This document shows, in pieces, positions 18,600 to 28,239 of a stretch of 64,000 nt of DNA. Position numbers and translations under genes: made by a program. The stretch is from Edwardsiella tarda ATCC 15947 = NBRC 105688 (lineage in GTDB: Bacteria; Pseudomonadota; Gammaproteobacteria; Enterobacterales; Enterobacteriaceae). Within the stretch, counting starts at the first letter, position 1; each line of letters begins with the position of its first letter. The stretch spans positions 2,418,001-2,482,000 of the forward strand of contig NZ_CP084506.1 in assembly GCF_003113495.2 (NCBI RefSeq). The letters run 5' to 3'. Under the pieces are notes generated by a model. That model was not told where the DNA came from, made no database searches, and saw nothing but the letters and a program-made list of their open reading frames with translations.

Positions 18600-19640
18600 T
18601 TATGGACGGGCGAACGCCGCCTGGAATACCTTGACCAACGCGTCGTTACGCGCCTGCGTCAACGGTTGTCCCTTGCTATCGAGGAACTGCAGGCTGGTGC
18701 GGTTATCCAGATCGCCGACTTGGATCTTGTAGTCGCCATTAGCCAGATCCGGGGCGCTCACACCCAGGCTCTCCCAAGTGCTGCTACTCGGCTCCTTGTA
18801 TTTCACCGCGATGGTGCCCTGCGGACGGCTGCTGTCGCTGATCGTCATCCCCAGACGCGTCAATACCGCCGGCGCGCGCTCCCAGACCTGCGCATAAGGC
18901 GCACGCACGATCAGCAACGGCAGGCCGGTATCATCCGCCCCGCTCTGCACATCGATCTGACCGATGGTGCGATTCGCGCGGGCATCTGCCAGCTCACCCT
19001 GGATCTTATCCAGATTGCTAACCACATCGTTCAATACATTAACCGCATAGCGCTGGATCTCACCGTTCGCCGTCACCGGCGAACCACTCTGCTCCAGGGC
19101 TAGAGACTTGACCACGATCGCCGTCTGATACCCCTGCGGCTGCACAGAGATCTGATAACGCCCGCGATACTGCTGATCTTCATCGGCACGATTAAAGGCG
19201 ATCCAGTCCGTCGTCAACGACTGGCTGGCGTCCTGGCGGTTGGCGATCGGGAAGTTATCCGCCTGTACCGCACGCACCACCTGCCCCCACAACCCATGGG
19301 TGCCCGCGGTGTTCTCCACCAGCATGATGGCGGCGCCGTTACTATACTGGGCGCGTGAGCCATTCAGCAGTGCCAACGCCTGAGCCGGAGGACGGATATC
19401 CAGCGCCTTGCCAATAGCCCCTTTATCATTGCCAAAACGAATATCGTAGGTGCTATTCTGCAGCGGCAGGATCATCCCCGCCGGTGCCTTTAGCTCCTGC
19501 AGCGCCGGCGTTTCCAGGTACGCTTCGTCCCCGCTAACCTGACGCTTGTAGCGCTGGTCGCTGGAGCAGGCGGAGAGCATCATCGCCAAAGAGACGCCAA
19601 CGAGGGTGGCAATCGTCGACTTTTGTACTGAGTAAGCCAT
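18600..19640 (-). CDS. bamC: BamC, lipoprotein of the outer-membrane protein assembly complex
   Basis: Lipoprotein that binds BamD in the BAM machinery which inserts beta-barrel proteins into the outer membrane. Signal peptide MAYSVQKSTIATLVGV followed by the lipobox LSAC with Cys25 as lipid site. The unstructured N-terminal stretch RYKRQVSGDEAYLETPALQ that lies along BamD is strongly conserved. Two helix-grip domains follow, the second ending FLDSKGQPLTQARNDALVKV. 346 residues (E. coli 344). It starts 16 bases after dapA and is therefore co-transcribed with it. Confidence 0.96.
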   Translation of the reverse strand: MAYSVQKSTIATLVGVSLAMMLSACSSDQRYKRQVSGDEAYLETPALQELKAPAGMILPLQNSTYDIRFGNDKGAIGKALDIRPPAQALALLNGSRAQYSNGAAIMLVENTAGTHGLWGQVVRAVQADNFPIANRQDASQSLTTDWIAFNRADEDQQYRGRYQISVQPQGYQTAIVVKSLALEQSGSPVTANGEIQRYAVNVLNDVVSNLDKIQGELADARANRTIGQIDVQSGADDTGLPLLIVRAPYAQVWERAPAVLTRLGMTISDSSRPQGTIAVKYKEPSSSTWESLGVSAPDLANGDYKIQVGDLDNRTSLQFLDSKGQPLTQARNDALVKVFQAAFARP

Positions 19641-19656
19641 TCAATCTCCCTAAGAG

Positions 19657-20538
19657 TTACAGCACACCGGCATGGCGCAGTGCGCGTTCTACCACCGGGC
19701 GCGCAGCGTCGCTCAATGGTGTCAGCGGCAGACGCAGGGTGTCGGTCGCTATCAAGCCCAATACCTTGGTTGCCCATTTTACGGGTATCGGGTTTGCTTC
19801 TATAAATAGGTCGTGATGCAGCGGCATCAGACACTGATTCAGTTTACGGGCGGCGGCGATCTCACCGGCCAGCGTCAGGCGGCACATCTCTGCCATCTGG
19901 CGTGCCGCGACGTTCGCGGTAACCGAGATAACCCCCTGCCCGCCCAGGCGCATAAAATCCAATGCCGAGGCATCATCGCCGCTTAGCAGGATGAAATCCT
20001 GATCGTTGACCAGTTCTTGGATCTGCCCGACACGGCTTAAGTTCCCGGTGGCCTCTTTAATTCCGACGATATTTTCAATCTGCGCCAGACGCGCCACGGT
20101 GGCCGGCAGCATATCGCAACCGGTACGTGACGGCACGTTATACAGGATTTGCGGCAGATCGGTACAGGCGGCGATGGCGCGGAAGTGCTGGAACAGCCCC
20201 TCCTGAGTCGGTTTATTATAGTAAGGCGTCACCGACAGGCAGCCCACCACACCGCTATCATTAAAGCGCTCCGTCAGCGCAATGGCCTCGCTGGTGGCGT
20301 TGGCACCCGCACCGGCGATCACCGGGATGCGTCCATCGGCCAGCTCGAGCGTCTGTAAGACGACGTTAACATGCTCGTCATGATTCAACGTCGCCGACTC
20401 ACCGGTGGTGCCCACGGCAACGATCGCCGACGTACCGCTGGCGACATGGTAATCCACCAACTTTTTCAGGCTTGCGCGGTCGACATGACCCTTGTCATCC
20501 ATCGGCGTGACCAGCGCGACAATACTTCCCGTGAACAT
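19657..20538 (-). CDS. dapA: DapA, 4-hydroxy-tetrahydrodipicolinate synthase
   Basis: Condenses pyruvate with aspartate semialdehyde, the first committed step of the diaminopimelate/lysine pathway. ATG 20538 is chosen ([18 protein letters not shown]), preceded by a strong AGGGGGATGGAG site; it gives 292 residues exactly as in E. coli. Schiff-base Lys161 in [10 protein letters not shown], Tyr133 in LYNVPSRTG, and the GTTGESATL loop are in place. Heads the dapA-bamC operon and is divergent from gcvR across 147 bases. Confidence 0.97.
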   Translation of the reverse strand: MFTGSIVALVTPMDDKGHVDRASLKKLVDYHVASGTSAIVAVGTTGESATLNHDEHVNVVLQTLELADGRIPVIAGAGANATSEAIALTERFNDSGVVGCLSVTPYYNKPTQEGLFQHFRAIAACTDLPQILYNVPSRTGCDMLPATVARLAQIENIVGIKEATGNLSRVGQIQELVNDQDFILLSGDDASALDFMRLGGQGVISVTANVAARQMAEMCRLTLAGEIAAARKLNQCLMPLHHDLFIEANPIPVKWATKVLGLIATDTLRLPLTPLSDAARPVVERALRHAGVL

Positions 20539-20685
20539 ACTCCATCCCCCTCTAAAAACAGGCGTCTCATGGTACGTTTTAAAGCATTGCCAACGCAAGT
20601 AGACATCTGAATGCTAATTGCTTGTCGCGTACTTTTTTTTATGATTACCTTGGTACACCCGATCCCCATTACAGGAAGAACTCTT

Positions 20686-21243
20686 TTGCCACAGCCCAAT
20701 CAACACTATTTAGTCATCACCGCCCTTGGCGCGGACCGCCCCGGTATCGTCAACAATATTACCCGCCACGTCAGTAGTTGCGGCTGTAACATTGAAGACA
20801 GCCGTCTGGCGATGTTGGGCGAAGAGTTCACGTTCATCATGCTGCTCTCCGGCAGCTGGAACGCGATAACCCTGATCGAATCGACCCTGCCGCTGAAAGG
20901 TGTCGAGATGGATCTGCTGATCGTCATGAAGCGCACCGCCTGGCACGAACGCCCCACCATGCCAGCGACGGTCTGGGTGCAGGTGGAGGTCAAAGACTCG
21001 CCACACATCATCGAACGCTTCACCGATCTGTTCGACTCGCATCAGATGAACATCGCCGAGCTGGTTTCACGCACCCAAACCCGTGACGGCTCGGCGGAGC
21101 AACAGCTCTATATCCAGATCACCGCCCACAGCCCAGCGAACCAGGATCCCAGCCTGATCGAGCAGGCCTTCAACCAGTTATGTGACGAGCTGAACGCCCA
21201 GGGCAGCATTAACGTAGTGAATTATTCTCAGCATGACGAATAA
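20686..21243 (+). CDS. gcvR: GcvR, regulator of the glycine cleavage system
   Basis: ACT-domain protein that binds GcvA and blocks activation of the gcv operon when glycine is absent. Two ACT modules are visible, the first with LVITALGADRPGIVNNITRHV and the second with VEVKDSPHIIERFTDLFDSH. I place the start at TTG 20686 (giving MPQPNQHYLVITA), seven bases after AGGAAG; this matches the E. coli N-terminus. Earlier ATG codons at 20611 and 20641 open the frame but encode unconserved hydrophobic residues. 185 residues (E. coli 190). Confidence 0.93.
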   Translation: MPQPNQHYLVITALGADRPGIVNNITRHVSSCGCNIEDSRLAMLGEEFTFIMLLSGSWNAITLIESTLPLKGVEMDLLIVMKRTAWHERPTMPATVWVQVEVKDSPHIIERFTDLFDSHQMNIAELVSRTQTRDGSAEQQLYIQITAHSPANQDPSLIEQAFNQLCDELNAQGSINVVNYSQHDE

Positions 21244-21263
21244 AAGAGATGGAGAGAATGGTA

Positions 21264-21734
21264 ATGAGTCCATTGCAAGCCGGTAGCCTCGCCCCCCAGT
21301 TCACCTTGTTGGATCAAGATGGTGAGCAGATCAGCTTGGCCGACTTCCAGGGCCAGAGAGTGTTGGTCTATTTTTATCCCAAAGCGATGACCCCGGGCTG
21401 TACGGTACAAGCCTGCGGATTGCGCGATAACATGGCGGAACTGAAGCAGCTTGATGTGGAAGTGCTCGGCATTAGCAGTGATAAGCCAGAGAAACTGTCA
21501 CGCTTCGCCGAAAAAGAGTTGCTCAACTTTACCCTGCTGTCCGATGAGGATCACCAGGTTGCCGAACAGTTTGGCGTCTGGGGCGAGAAATCGTTCATGG
21601 GCAAGACCTATGACGGCATCCACCGTATTAGCTTCCTGATCGACGCTAACGGCCGCGTAGAGCATGTGTTCGATAACTTTAAGACCAGCACCCACAGCGA
21701 GGTGGTGCTGGCCTACCTACGCAGCCATCCATAA
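21264..21734 (+). CDS. bcp: Bcp, thioredoxin-dependent peroxiredoxin (BCP/PrxQ type)
   Basis: Cytoplasmic thiol peroxidase that reduces hydrogen peroxide and organic peroxides with thioredoxin. The peroxidatic cysteine is in PKAMTPGCTVQACGLRD; the second Cys five residues later is the usual partner. ATG 21264 is chosen (MSPLQAGSLAPQF), 9 bases after GGAG, giving 156 residues as in E. coli; ATG 21258 is too close to the ribosome site. Follows gcvR by 20 bases, so it may share its transcript. Confidence 0.96.
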   Translation: MSPLQAGSLAPQFTLLDQDGEQISLADFQGQRVLVYFYPKAMTPGCTVQACGLRDNMAELKQLDVEVLGISSDKPEKLSRFAEKELLNFTLLSDEDHQVAEQFGVWGEKSFMGKTYDGIHRISFLIDANGRVEHVFDNFKTSTHSEVVLAYLRSHP

Positions 21735-21747
21735 GCGCGCGTAATCC

Positions 21748-21769
21748 CGCGGCGCCACTCGGCGCCGCG
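21748..21769. terminator. GC hairpin between convergent bcp and perM
   Basis: CGCGGCGCC (21748-21756), loop ACTC, GGCGCCGCG (21761-21769): a 9-bp perfect stem in the 41 bases between the two stop codons. Downstream on the plus strand is TTACTCTTACTT, only weakly T-rich. Likely bidirectional terminator of non-canonical type. Confidence 0.45.
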
Positions 21770-21775
21770 TTACTC

Positions 21776-22855
21776 TTACTTCGCCGTGTCGCCCGGCGCC
21801 TCATTACCAAAGTCGTCCGGCCAGGCATGGATCACCGCCTTGACCAGGGTCGCCAACGGGATGGCAAAGAAGACGCCCCAAAATCCCCACAAGCCGCCGA
21901 AGATGATCACCGACAAGATGATCACCAACGGATGCAGGTTGACAGCCTCCGAGTAGAGCAAGGGCACCAGCACGTTACCATCCAATCCCTGCACCACCAG
22001 ATAGGCGATAAACAGCGTCCAAAAGTCCGCCCCCATCCCCCACTGGAACAGCGCCACCAGCACCACCGGGATAGTGACCAACACCGCGCCGATATAAGGG
22101 ATCAACACCGAGACGCCGACCAGGACGGCCAATAGCAGGCCATAGTTTAACCCCAGTATCAGGAACACCAGATAGGTGGCCACACCGACCACGATCATCT
22201 CCACCACCTTGCCGCGGATGTAGTTGGTGATCTGCTGATTCATCTCCAACCACACTTGCCCGGCCAGCCCACGTTCACGCGGCAAGACCCGGCGCAACGC
22301 GTTGAGCATCTGCTCCTTGTCCTTCAACAGGAAAAACACCATCAACGGCACCAGCACCAGATAGATGGCCAGCGTCACCATCCCCACCAGCGAGGCTAAG
22401 GAGAACTTCAGCACCGACTCGCCCATCAGCGCCATGCGCGCACGCAGATTTTCCACCACCACGTCGATGATGCCGGCGTCCATCAGTGCCGGATAGCGGC
22501 GTGGCAGGGTGGCGGCATACTCATAGAAACGGGTGACCATCTTCGGCATGTCACCCATCAGCCCCAATCCCTGCTGCCAGACGATGGGGATCAACACCAA
22601 CATCGTCACCAGCACGATGCCGATAAACACCAGCAGGACCACGCACACCGCCCAGATCCGCGAACAACCGATGCCCTCCAGCTTATTAGTCGGCCACTCC
22701 AACAGGTAGGCCAGCACGATGGCCACCAGCAACGGCGCCAAGATGCCGTTAAAGAAATAGATAATGCAAAAGCCCACTAGCAGTATGGTCAGCAGGGCAA
22801 TCGCCTGCGGGTCGGTAAAACGACGCCGGTACCACTGCATCAGCATTTCAAGCAC
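21776..22855 (-). CDS. perM: PerM, AI-2E family membrane permease
   Basis: 359-residue inner-membrane protein with about eight membrane segments (for example YFFNGILAPLLVAIVLAYLL and LVPLMVFFLLKDKEQM). Matches E. coli YfgO/PerM along its length, including LDGNVLVPLLYSEAVNLHPL and the GGLWGFWGVFFAIPLATL segment typical of the AI-2E exporter family. The transported molecule is not established for this member. Divergent from bepA; the 242 bases between them hold both promoters, which I could not assign. Confidence 0.92.
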   Translation of the reverse strand: MLEMLMQWYRRRFTDPQAIALLTILLVGFCIIYFFNGILAPLLVAIVLAYLLEWPTNKLEGIGCSRIWAVCVVLLVFIGIVLVTMLVLIPIVWQQGLGLMGDMPKMVTRFYEYAATLPRRYPALMDAGIIDVVVENLRARMALMGESVLKFSLASLVGMVTLAIYLVLVPLMVFFLLKDKEQMLNALRRVLPRERGLAGQVWLEMNQQITNYIRGKVVEMIVVGVATYLVFLILGLNYGLLLAVLVGVSVLIPYIGAVLVTIPVVLVALFQWGMGADFWTLFIAYLVVQGLDGNVLVPLLYSEAVNLHPLVIILSVIIFGGLWGFWGVFFAIPLATLVKAVIHAWPDDFGNEAPGDTAK

Positions 22856-23097
22856 GGTTATACTCCCTCATTCTGTGCCATGACGCGATCACCTATAAAT
22901 AGGGTTACATAACAATAGGATAAATAAAATCTAACAAGCTTTGGCACGGCCGGATAATAGTGGCAGAATGATAAACCTCAATTATTGCAGGACACGTTCC
23001 TCTCGCGCGCCTAGTGTAATAGAGAGCGGGAGCGGGAAGAAGAACTCTTCGCCGCGATCAGCGTCAAATGTCTATCGTTGCCTTGGAAGCGTTACTT

Positions 23098-24579
23098 ATG
23101 ACTTTACGGTTTCACAGATCGCTTATCGCTCTGCTGCTAACGGGCGGACTGTTCGGTGCGACACCCTCGTTGTACGCGGCCCCGTTCCAGGACCAGCAGC
23201 TACCGGACATCGGTACCACCGCCGGTAATATCCTCAGCATCAACCAAGAGTTGGCCATGGGGGATTTTTACGTGCGTCAGTTACGTGCCAGCGCACCGCT
23301 GATCAATGACCCACTCCTCGACGGCTACATCAACCGCCTGGGTGAGAGGCTGGTGGCCCATGCCGACGGGGTGCGCACCCCGTTCCACTTCTATCTGGTG
23401 CGTAACGACGAGATCAACGCCTTCGCCTTCTTCGGCGGCAACGTGGTGCTGCACAGTGCCCTATTCCGCTATACCGATAATGAGAGCCAGCTGGCCTCGG
23501 TCATGGCGCATGAAATCTCACACGTCACCCAACGCCACCTGGCGCGGGCGATGGAGGAACAGCAACGTACCGCGCCGCTGACCTGGGTCGGCGCGCTCGG
23601 TTCGATTCTGCTGGCGATGGCCAGCCCTCAGGCGGGTATGGCGGCCCTCACCGGGGCCCTGGCCGGGACCCAACAGGGGATCATCAGCTTTACCCAACAG
23701 AATGAGCAGGAGGCGGATCGCATCGGGATCCAGGTGTTGCAGCGCGCGGGGTTCGATCCGCAGGCGATGCCCAACTTCCTGCAGAAGTTGGCCGACCAGT
23801 CGCGCTACTCCTCTAAGCCCCCGGAGATGCTGCTGACCCACCCGTTGCCGGACAGCCGTCTGACGGATACCCGTAACCGCGCCAACCAGATGCGCCCGCA
23901 CCCGGTACAGTCGTCGCTAGACTACCTGCTGGCCAAGATGCGTACCCTAGGCATGTATAGCGGCAACGATATCGATGGCGGCTACCTCAGTAGCGACATG
24001 CTGGACGCGATGGCGCGCGGCAATGTGCGTGAGCAGGCGGCGTCACGCTATGGCCAAGCGATTCTGTTCTCTCAGGCCAACAAATTCGACGATGCGCGTC
24101 GCACCCTGCAACCCCTACTGAGCGCCGATCCTGACAACGTCTGGTATATCGACCTGATGACCGACATCGATCTCAACCAGAAACAGGCCGCCGCCGCCAT
24201 CGCCCGTCTAGAGGCGGCGCTCGCGAAAAATCGCAACGATGCCGTCTTGCAGATCAACCTGGCGAATGCCTACATTCAGGGGGGAAAGGCCGCACAGGCC
24301 TCCCGCCTGCTGTACCGCTATACCTATAGCCACCCCAACGACGTCAACGGCTGGGAGTTGTTAGCCCAGGCCAGTGGCGCCCAAGGGCTGCGTGATGAGG
24401 AGCTGGCCGCCCGCGCCGAGCAGTTGGCGCTGACGGGCGAACTGCAACAAGCCATCGGCTTGCTGGGCAATGCCAGCGCCCTGGTCCCACTCGGCAGCTT
24501 GAAGCAGGCGCGTTATGACGCACGCATCGATCAACTGCGTCAACTGCAAGAACGCTTCAAACAGTACCAACGTCGTTAA
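23098..24579 (+). CDS. bepA: BepA, periplasmic chaperone and metalloprotease
   Basis: Outer-membrane quality-control protein that helps LptD assemble and degrades misfolded barrels. Start ATG 23098 gives a signal peptide ([20 protein letters not shown], cleavage near YAA). The M48 zinc motif HEISH lies at 138-142, with the third ligand Glu in [10 protein letters not shown], and a C-terminal TPR region ([20 protein letters not shown] and later). 493 residues (E. coli 487). GGAAG lies about ten bases before the start. Upstream in-frame codons are not conserved. Confidence 0.95.
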   Translation: MTLRFHRSLIALLLTGGLFGATPSLYAAPFQDQQLPDIGTTAGNILSINQELAMGDFYVRQLRASAPLINDPLLDGYINRLGERLVAHADGVRTPFHFYLVRNDEINAFAFFGGNVVLHSALFRYTDNESQLASVMAHEISHVTQRHLARAMEEQQRTAPLTWVGALGSILLAMASPQAGMAALTGALAGTQQGIISFTQQNEQEADRIGIQVLQRAGFDPQAMPNFLQKLADQSRYSSKPPEMLLTHPLPDSRLTDTRNRANQMRPHPVQSSLDYLLAKMRTLGMYSGNDIDGGYLSSDMLDAMARGNVREQAASRYGQAILFSQANKFDDARRTLQPLLSADPDNVWYIDLMTDIDLNQKQAAAAIARLEAALAKNRNDAVLQINLANAYIQGGKAAQASRLLYRYTYSHPNDVNGWELLAQASGAQGLRDEELAARAEQLALTGELQQAIGLLGNASALVPLGSLKQARYDARIDQLRQLQERFKQYQRR

Positions 24580-24646
24580 TTCAACGGCGCTCCCGGCATG
24601 CTACGGTCGGGAGTCGCCCCGCTCACCCCAGCCAGCAGGAGCCGCT

Positions 24647-25000
24647 ATGTCTGCCGTCGTCATCTACCACAATCCGCGCTGCTCCAAGAGTCGCGCCACC
24701 CTGCAACTGTTAACCGAGCGCGGTATCCAGCCCGAGGTCGTGCATTATCTGGAGACCCCGCCGGATGCCGCCACCCTTCGCGCGCTGCTCCAGGCGCTGG
24801 GCTTCAGCTCGGCACGCCAACTAATGCGTCAGGGCGAGGCGCTGTATCAAAGCCTGGGCCTCGATGAGGCGAGTGTGGACGAGGCGGCGCTGATCGCCGC
24901 CCTGGTGCAGTATCCGCAACTGATCGAACGCCCGATCGTGGTCAAAGATGGACGTGCACGTCTCGGCCGACCGCCGGAGCAGGTCTTGGCGCTGCTCTAA
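24647..25000 (+). CDS. yfgD: YfgD, ArsC-family reductase-like protein
   Basis: 117 residues, beginning MSAVVIYHNPRCSKSRATL at ATG 24647 with AGGAG five bases upstream. Cys12 in the HNPRCSKS loop is the ArsC-type nucleophile; RPIVV and the following GRPPEQVL are conserved. The family is called arsenate reductase (glutaredoxin), but no ars operon is nearby and arsenate activity is not established for YfgD. Follows bepA by 67 bases, as in E. coli. Confidence 0.9.
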   Translation: MSAVVIYHNPRCSKSRATLQLLTERGIQPEVVHYLETPPDAATLRALLQALGFSSARQLMRQGEALYQSLGLDEASVDEAALIAALVQYPQLIERPIVVKDGRARLGRPPEQVLALL

Positions 25001-25024
25001 CGCCAGAGGGGAGCGAAGACAACG

Positions 25025-25052
25025 ATAACGGGCAGCCATCGCCGCCCGTTAT
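25025..25052. terminator. Hairpin between convergent yfgD and hda
   Basis: ATAACGGGC (25025-25033) and GCCCGTTAT (25044-25052) form a 9-bp perfect stem with a 10-base loop that can pair further inside. No long T-run follows on either strand. It sits in the 98 bases between the two stop codons. Confidence 0.45.
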
Positions 25053-25098
25053 TGCGATGCGCACCACGATGCGCATGGAGATCTCGTCAAACCCGCGG

Positions 25099-25815
25099 CT
25101 AAAGCAGCAACGTCTCTTTGACGAAGGGAATGGTCAGCTTACGCTGTGCGGTGATCGAGGCGCGATCGAGTTGATCCAGCGTCATAAACAGCGTACGCAT
25201 CTCACGATCCAGGCGCTTCAACAGGAAACGCCCCACATCCTCCGGCAACTCGAAGCCACGTAGCCGGGCGCGCAGTTGCAGCGCCTGCAGCTTCTCTTCA
25301 TCCCCCAGGGGTTGTAGCTTATAGATCTGCCCCCAGTCCAGGCGCGAGGCCAGATCGGGCAGATGCAGATTCAGCTGACGCGGCGGCCGATCGCCGGTGA
25401 TCAACAGGCGTGAGCGCCCGCTCTCTTGAATGCGGTTGTACAGGTTGAAGATGGCCATTTCCCAGGCCTCATCGCCGGCGATGCATTCGATATTGTCGAT
25501 GCAGACTAAGGCCAGCTGCTCCATGCCATCCAACACTTCCGGCACGAAGTAGGCGCGTTTATCCAGCGGCACAAACCCCACCGCCTCGCCATGTTGCGAC
25601 ATCTCGGCACAGGCCGCGTGCAACAGGTGGCTGCGGCCGCCGCCCTCGCGCGACCAAAAGTAGATGTAGGAGGCGTGCTCCTGACGTAATGCATTCTGCA
25701 ACGCGGCGAGCAGCGCGGCATTCTCTCCCGCATAGAAACTGGCAAAGGTTTCATCGTCGGGCAGATAGAGCGGCAATGAAAGCTGGGTGGGCGTGTTCAG
25801 AATCACCTCAGACAT
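25099..25815 (-). CDS. hda: Hda, regulatory inactivator of DnaA
   Basis: AAA+ protein that, bound to the DNA polymerase sliding clamp, stimulates ATP hydrolysis by DnaA and prevents re-initiation. The clamp-binding motif QLSLPL lies at residues 11-16. The AAA+ fold has [14 protein letters not shown] (Walker A type), [13 protein letters not shown] (Walker B), and [10 protein letters not shown] (sensor 1 region). The frame opens at ATG 25815 (238 residues). In E. coli Hda starts at a CTG; the equivalent CTG is at 25800 here with GAGGTG just upstream and would give 233 residues, identical to E. coli. The true start is unsettled. Confidence 0.94.
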   Translation of the reverse strand: MSEVILNTPTQLSLPLYLPDDETFASFYAGENAALLAALQNALRQEHASYIYFWSREGGGRSHLLHAACAEMSQHGEAVGFVPLDKRAYFVPEVLDGMEQLALVCIDNIECIAGDEAWEMAIFNLYNRIQESGRSRLLITGDRPPRQLNLHLPDLASRLDWGQIYKLQPLGDEEKLQALQLRARLRGFELPEDVGRFLLKRLDREMRTLFMTLDQLDRASITAQRKLTIPFVKETLLL

Positions 25816-25884
25816 GAACTTGCAAAAAACGTTTTCAGTTTAACACAGAAATTCGCCCTGGCATGCGCTAATCCGTCTGCCGAG

Positions 25885-25918
25885 CAAAAAGCCGCGCCGG
25901 CAGTAGGACGGCGCGGCT
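25885..25918 (-). terminator. Intrinsic terminator distal to uraA
   Basis: AGCCGCGCCG (minus strand, 25918-25909) pairs with CGGCGCGGCT (25899-25890) across a 9-base loop and is followed by a T-run at 25890-25886. Second of two tandem terminators between uraA and hda. Confidence 0.85.
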
Positions 25919-25925
25919 CCCAGGG

Positions 25926-25949
25926 AAAAGCGGCCTGTCCGCTGGCCGC
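25926..25949 (-). terminator. Intrinsic terminator proximal to uraA
   Basis: On the minus strand GCGGCC (25949-25944) and GGCCGC (25935-25930) form a 6-bp stem with an 8-base loop, followed by TTTT at 25929-25926. It begins about 14 bases after the uraA stop, ahead of a second stronger terminator. Confidence 0.65.
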
Positions 25950-25962
25950 CTCATTCCAACGA

Positions 25963-27240
25963 TCAGATATCCTCGGGCAGTTCGATGATCTCTTCTTCCT
26001 TACGCAGCAGGCTAAACAGCTTGAACAGCAGGCTCATGCCGATCCCGACGATGGTGGCCAGCGCCATCCCCTTCAGCTCGGCGGCGCCGATGTGTACCTT
26101 CGCGCCGCTGACACCGATGATCAGGATCACCGAGGTCAAGATCAGATTTTGCGCCTTGTTGTAGTCCACCTTGGAGTCGATCAACACGCGGATACCGGAG
26201 GCCCCGATCACCCCGTACAGTAACAGCGAGACCCCGCCCATTACCGGCACCGGGATCACCTGGATCGCCGCCGCCAACTTACCGACGCAGGAGAGCAGGA
26301 TCGCCAAGATCGCCGCCCCACCGATGACCCAGGTGCTGTAGACCTTGGTGATCGCCAGCACACCGATATTCTCGCCGTAGGTGGTGTTCGGCGTCGACCC
26401 GAAGAAGCCGGAGATCATGGTGGAGAAGCCGTTGGCGAACATGGAACGATGCAGTCCCGGATCGCGCATCAGATCTTTCTTCACAATGTTGGCGGTCACC
26501 ACCAGATGACCGACATGCTCGGCGATCACCACCAGCGCGGCCGGCAGGATGGTGAGAATGGCGAACCACTCGAAGCGCGGCGTATAGAAGGTCGGCAGGG
26601 CAAACCAGTGCGCCTCTTTGATCGGCGTAATATCGACGACACCCAGGTAGAAAGAGAGCGCATAACCGACCAGTACCCCGATCAGGATCGGGATGATGGC
26701 CAGGAAGCCCCGAAACAGCACCGAACCGAGGACCGTCACCGCCAGGGTCACCATCGAAATGGTGATGGTCGTCGTATCGGCATGGCTACCGTCGGCGGGC
26801 AACAGACCGGCCATGTTGGCCGCGACACCGGCCAGCTCCAGACCGATCACCGCCACGATGGCCCCCATCGCCGCCGGTGGGAAGATCACATTCAACCACC
26901 CTGTCCCCGCCTTCTTGACGATTAACGCCACCAGGCAGAACAGGGCACCGCAGATAATGAAGCCGCCCAAGGCCAACTCATAGCCCAACGGCAACAGCAG
27001 CATCACCGGCGAAATAAAGGCGAAGCTGGAACCGAGGTAAGCGGGGATCTTCCCCTTACAGATGAAGAGGTACAGCAGGGTGCCGATACCATTAAACAGT
27101 AATACCGTCGCCGGGTTGATCTTAAACAGGATAGGCACCAGCACGGTGGCGCCGAACATGGCGAACAGATGCTGGAAGCTCAGCGGAATCGTTTGCAGCA
27201 GCGGCGGGCGCTCGCTGACACCGATGACGCGACGGGTCAT
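25963..27240 (-). CDS. uraA: UraA, uracil:proton symporter
   Basis: Inner-membrane nucleobase transporter of the NCS2 family, importing uracil. 425 residues (E. coli 429) with about 14 membrane spans. Family features include the N-terminal ERPPLLQTIPLSFQHLFAMF and the substrate region AEHVGHLVVTANIV and STPNTTYGENIGVLAITKV, where Glu and His line the uracil site. Follows upp, with a terminator-like hairpin between, consistent with the upp-uraA salvage operon being expressed at unequal levels. Confidence 0.96.
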   Translation of the reverse strand: MTRRVIGVSERPPLLQTIPLSFQHLFAMFGATVLVPILFKINPATVLLFNGIGTLLYLFICKGKIPAYLGSSFAFISPVMLLLPLGYELALGGFIICGALFCLVALIVKKAGTGWLNVIFPPAAMGAIVAVIGLELAGVAANMAGLLPADGSHADTTTITISMVTLAVTVLGSVLFRGFLAIIPILIGVLVGYALSFYLGVVDITPIKEAHWFALPTFYTPRFEWFAILTILPAALVVIAEHVGHLVVTANIVKKDLMRDPGLHRSMFANGFSTMISGFFGSTPNTTYGENIGVLAITKVYSTWVIGGAAILAILLSCVGKLAAAIQVIPVPVMGGVSLLLYGVIGASGIRVLIDSKVDYNKAQNLILTSVILIIGVSGAKVHIGAAELKGMALATIVGIGMSLLFKLFSLLRKEEEIIELPEDI

Positions 27241-27311
27241 GTCAGTTTCCTCTAATAACGTTGAAGGGTGTTATGCTCTGGCAAGGCATGGCGGTGAAGC
27301 GCCGCCACGCC

Positions 27312-27338
27312 AAAAAAAAGCCGACTAACGAGTCGGCT
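27312..27338 (-). terminator. Intrinsic terminator after upp
   Basis: On the minus strand AGCCGACT (27338-27331), loop CGTT, AGTCGGCT (27326-27319) is followed by an eight-base T-run (27319-27312). It lies directly after the upp stop and upstream of uraA, so it may be a partial (read-through) terminator inside the operon. Confidence 0.85.
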
Positions 27339-27344
27339 CACGGG

Positions 27345-27971
27345 TCATTTGGTACCAAATATCTTATCGCCGGCGTCGCCCAACCCCGGGATAATGTAGC
27401 CTTTATCGTTCAACCCCTGATCGATGGAGGCGGTATACAGCTCGACATCCGGATGCGCCTGCTCCAGCGCGGCGATACCTTCCGGTGCGGCGACCAGCAC
27501 CAACACCTTGATCGCACGGCAACCGGCGTTCTTCAGCAGATCGATGGTGGCGATCATCGATCCCCCCGTCGCCAGCATCGGATCGACCACCAGCGCCATA
27601 CGCTCATCGATATTCGATACCAGTTTCTGGAAGTACGGCACCGGCTCCAGCGTCTCTTCGTTACGGTAAATACCGACCACGCTGATACGGGCGCTCGGCA
27701 CATGCTCCAGTACCCCTTCCATCATGCCCAACCCTGCGCGCAGGATCGGCACCACGGTGATCTTTTTCCCTTTAATCTGTTCAACTTCGACCGGGCCGCA
27801 CCAACCATCAATGGTTACTTTTTCTGTTTCGAGGTCTGCGGTCGCTTCATAGGTCAGCAAACTGCCCACTTCCGAGGCCAGTTCGCGGAATCGTTTGGTG
27901 CTGATGTCATTTTCACGCATCAAACCCAGTTTGTGTTTCACAAGCGGGTGTTTCACTTCAACGATCTTCAT
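27345..27971 (-). CDS. upp: Upp, uracil phosphoribosyltransferase
   Basis: Salvage enzyme making UMP from uracil and PRPP. ATG 27971 gives [20 protein letters not shown] and 208 residues, as in E. coli. The PRPP-binding loop [12 protein letters not shown] and the uracil-binding C-terminal [16 protein letters not shown] are intact. The upstream frame extension is not conserved. Divergent from purM across 268 bases that include the purM operator. Confidence 0.97.
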   Translation of the reverse strand: MKIVEVKHPLVKHKLGLMRENDISTKRFRELASEVGSLLTYEATADLETEKVTIDGWCGPVEVEQIKGKKITVVPILRAGLGMMEGVLEHVPSARISVVGIYRNEETLEPVPYFQKLVSNIDERMALVVDPMLATGGSMIATIDLLKNAGCRAIKVLVLVAAPEGIAALEQAHPDVELYTASIDQGLNDKGYIIPGLGDAGDKIFGTK

Positions 27972-28125
27972 TTTTTTTCTCCCATGTAGCTGTTCTGCGC
28001 CCAAAAAAATCGCGAGATTATACCGCCTTTTCGCCGGGATGCCAGAGGAAAAATTATGATCTTCGTCAATGAAGGAACACTCTCTATCTAGCACGACGAA
28101 AACGTTCACGTCGGCGATAAGGGGA

Positions 28126-28154
28126 TAGCAAACGATTGCTTTGACTGCTAGAAT
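28126..28154 (+). promoter_or_regulatory. PurR-like operator and -10 before purMN
   Basis: 28126-28141 reads TAGCAAACGATTGCTT, matching the PurR consensus at 12 of 16 positions with a near-palindromic GCAAACGATTGC core. TAGAAT at 28149-28154 is a plausible -10 for purM. The operator would cover the -35 region, as at purC in this window. Confidence 0.65.
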
Positions 28155-28239
28155 TGCGCCGCCTGACATTTTCCGCAGGGTTCGCCAGCGTCCAGACACG
28201 CCCGGCGGACCACGCCTAACCGCCATGGGGATTTACGCA

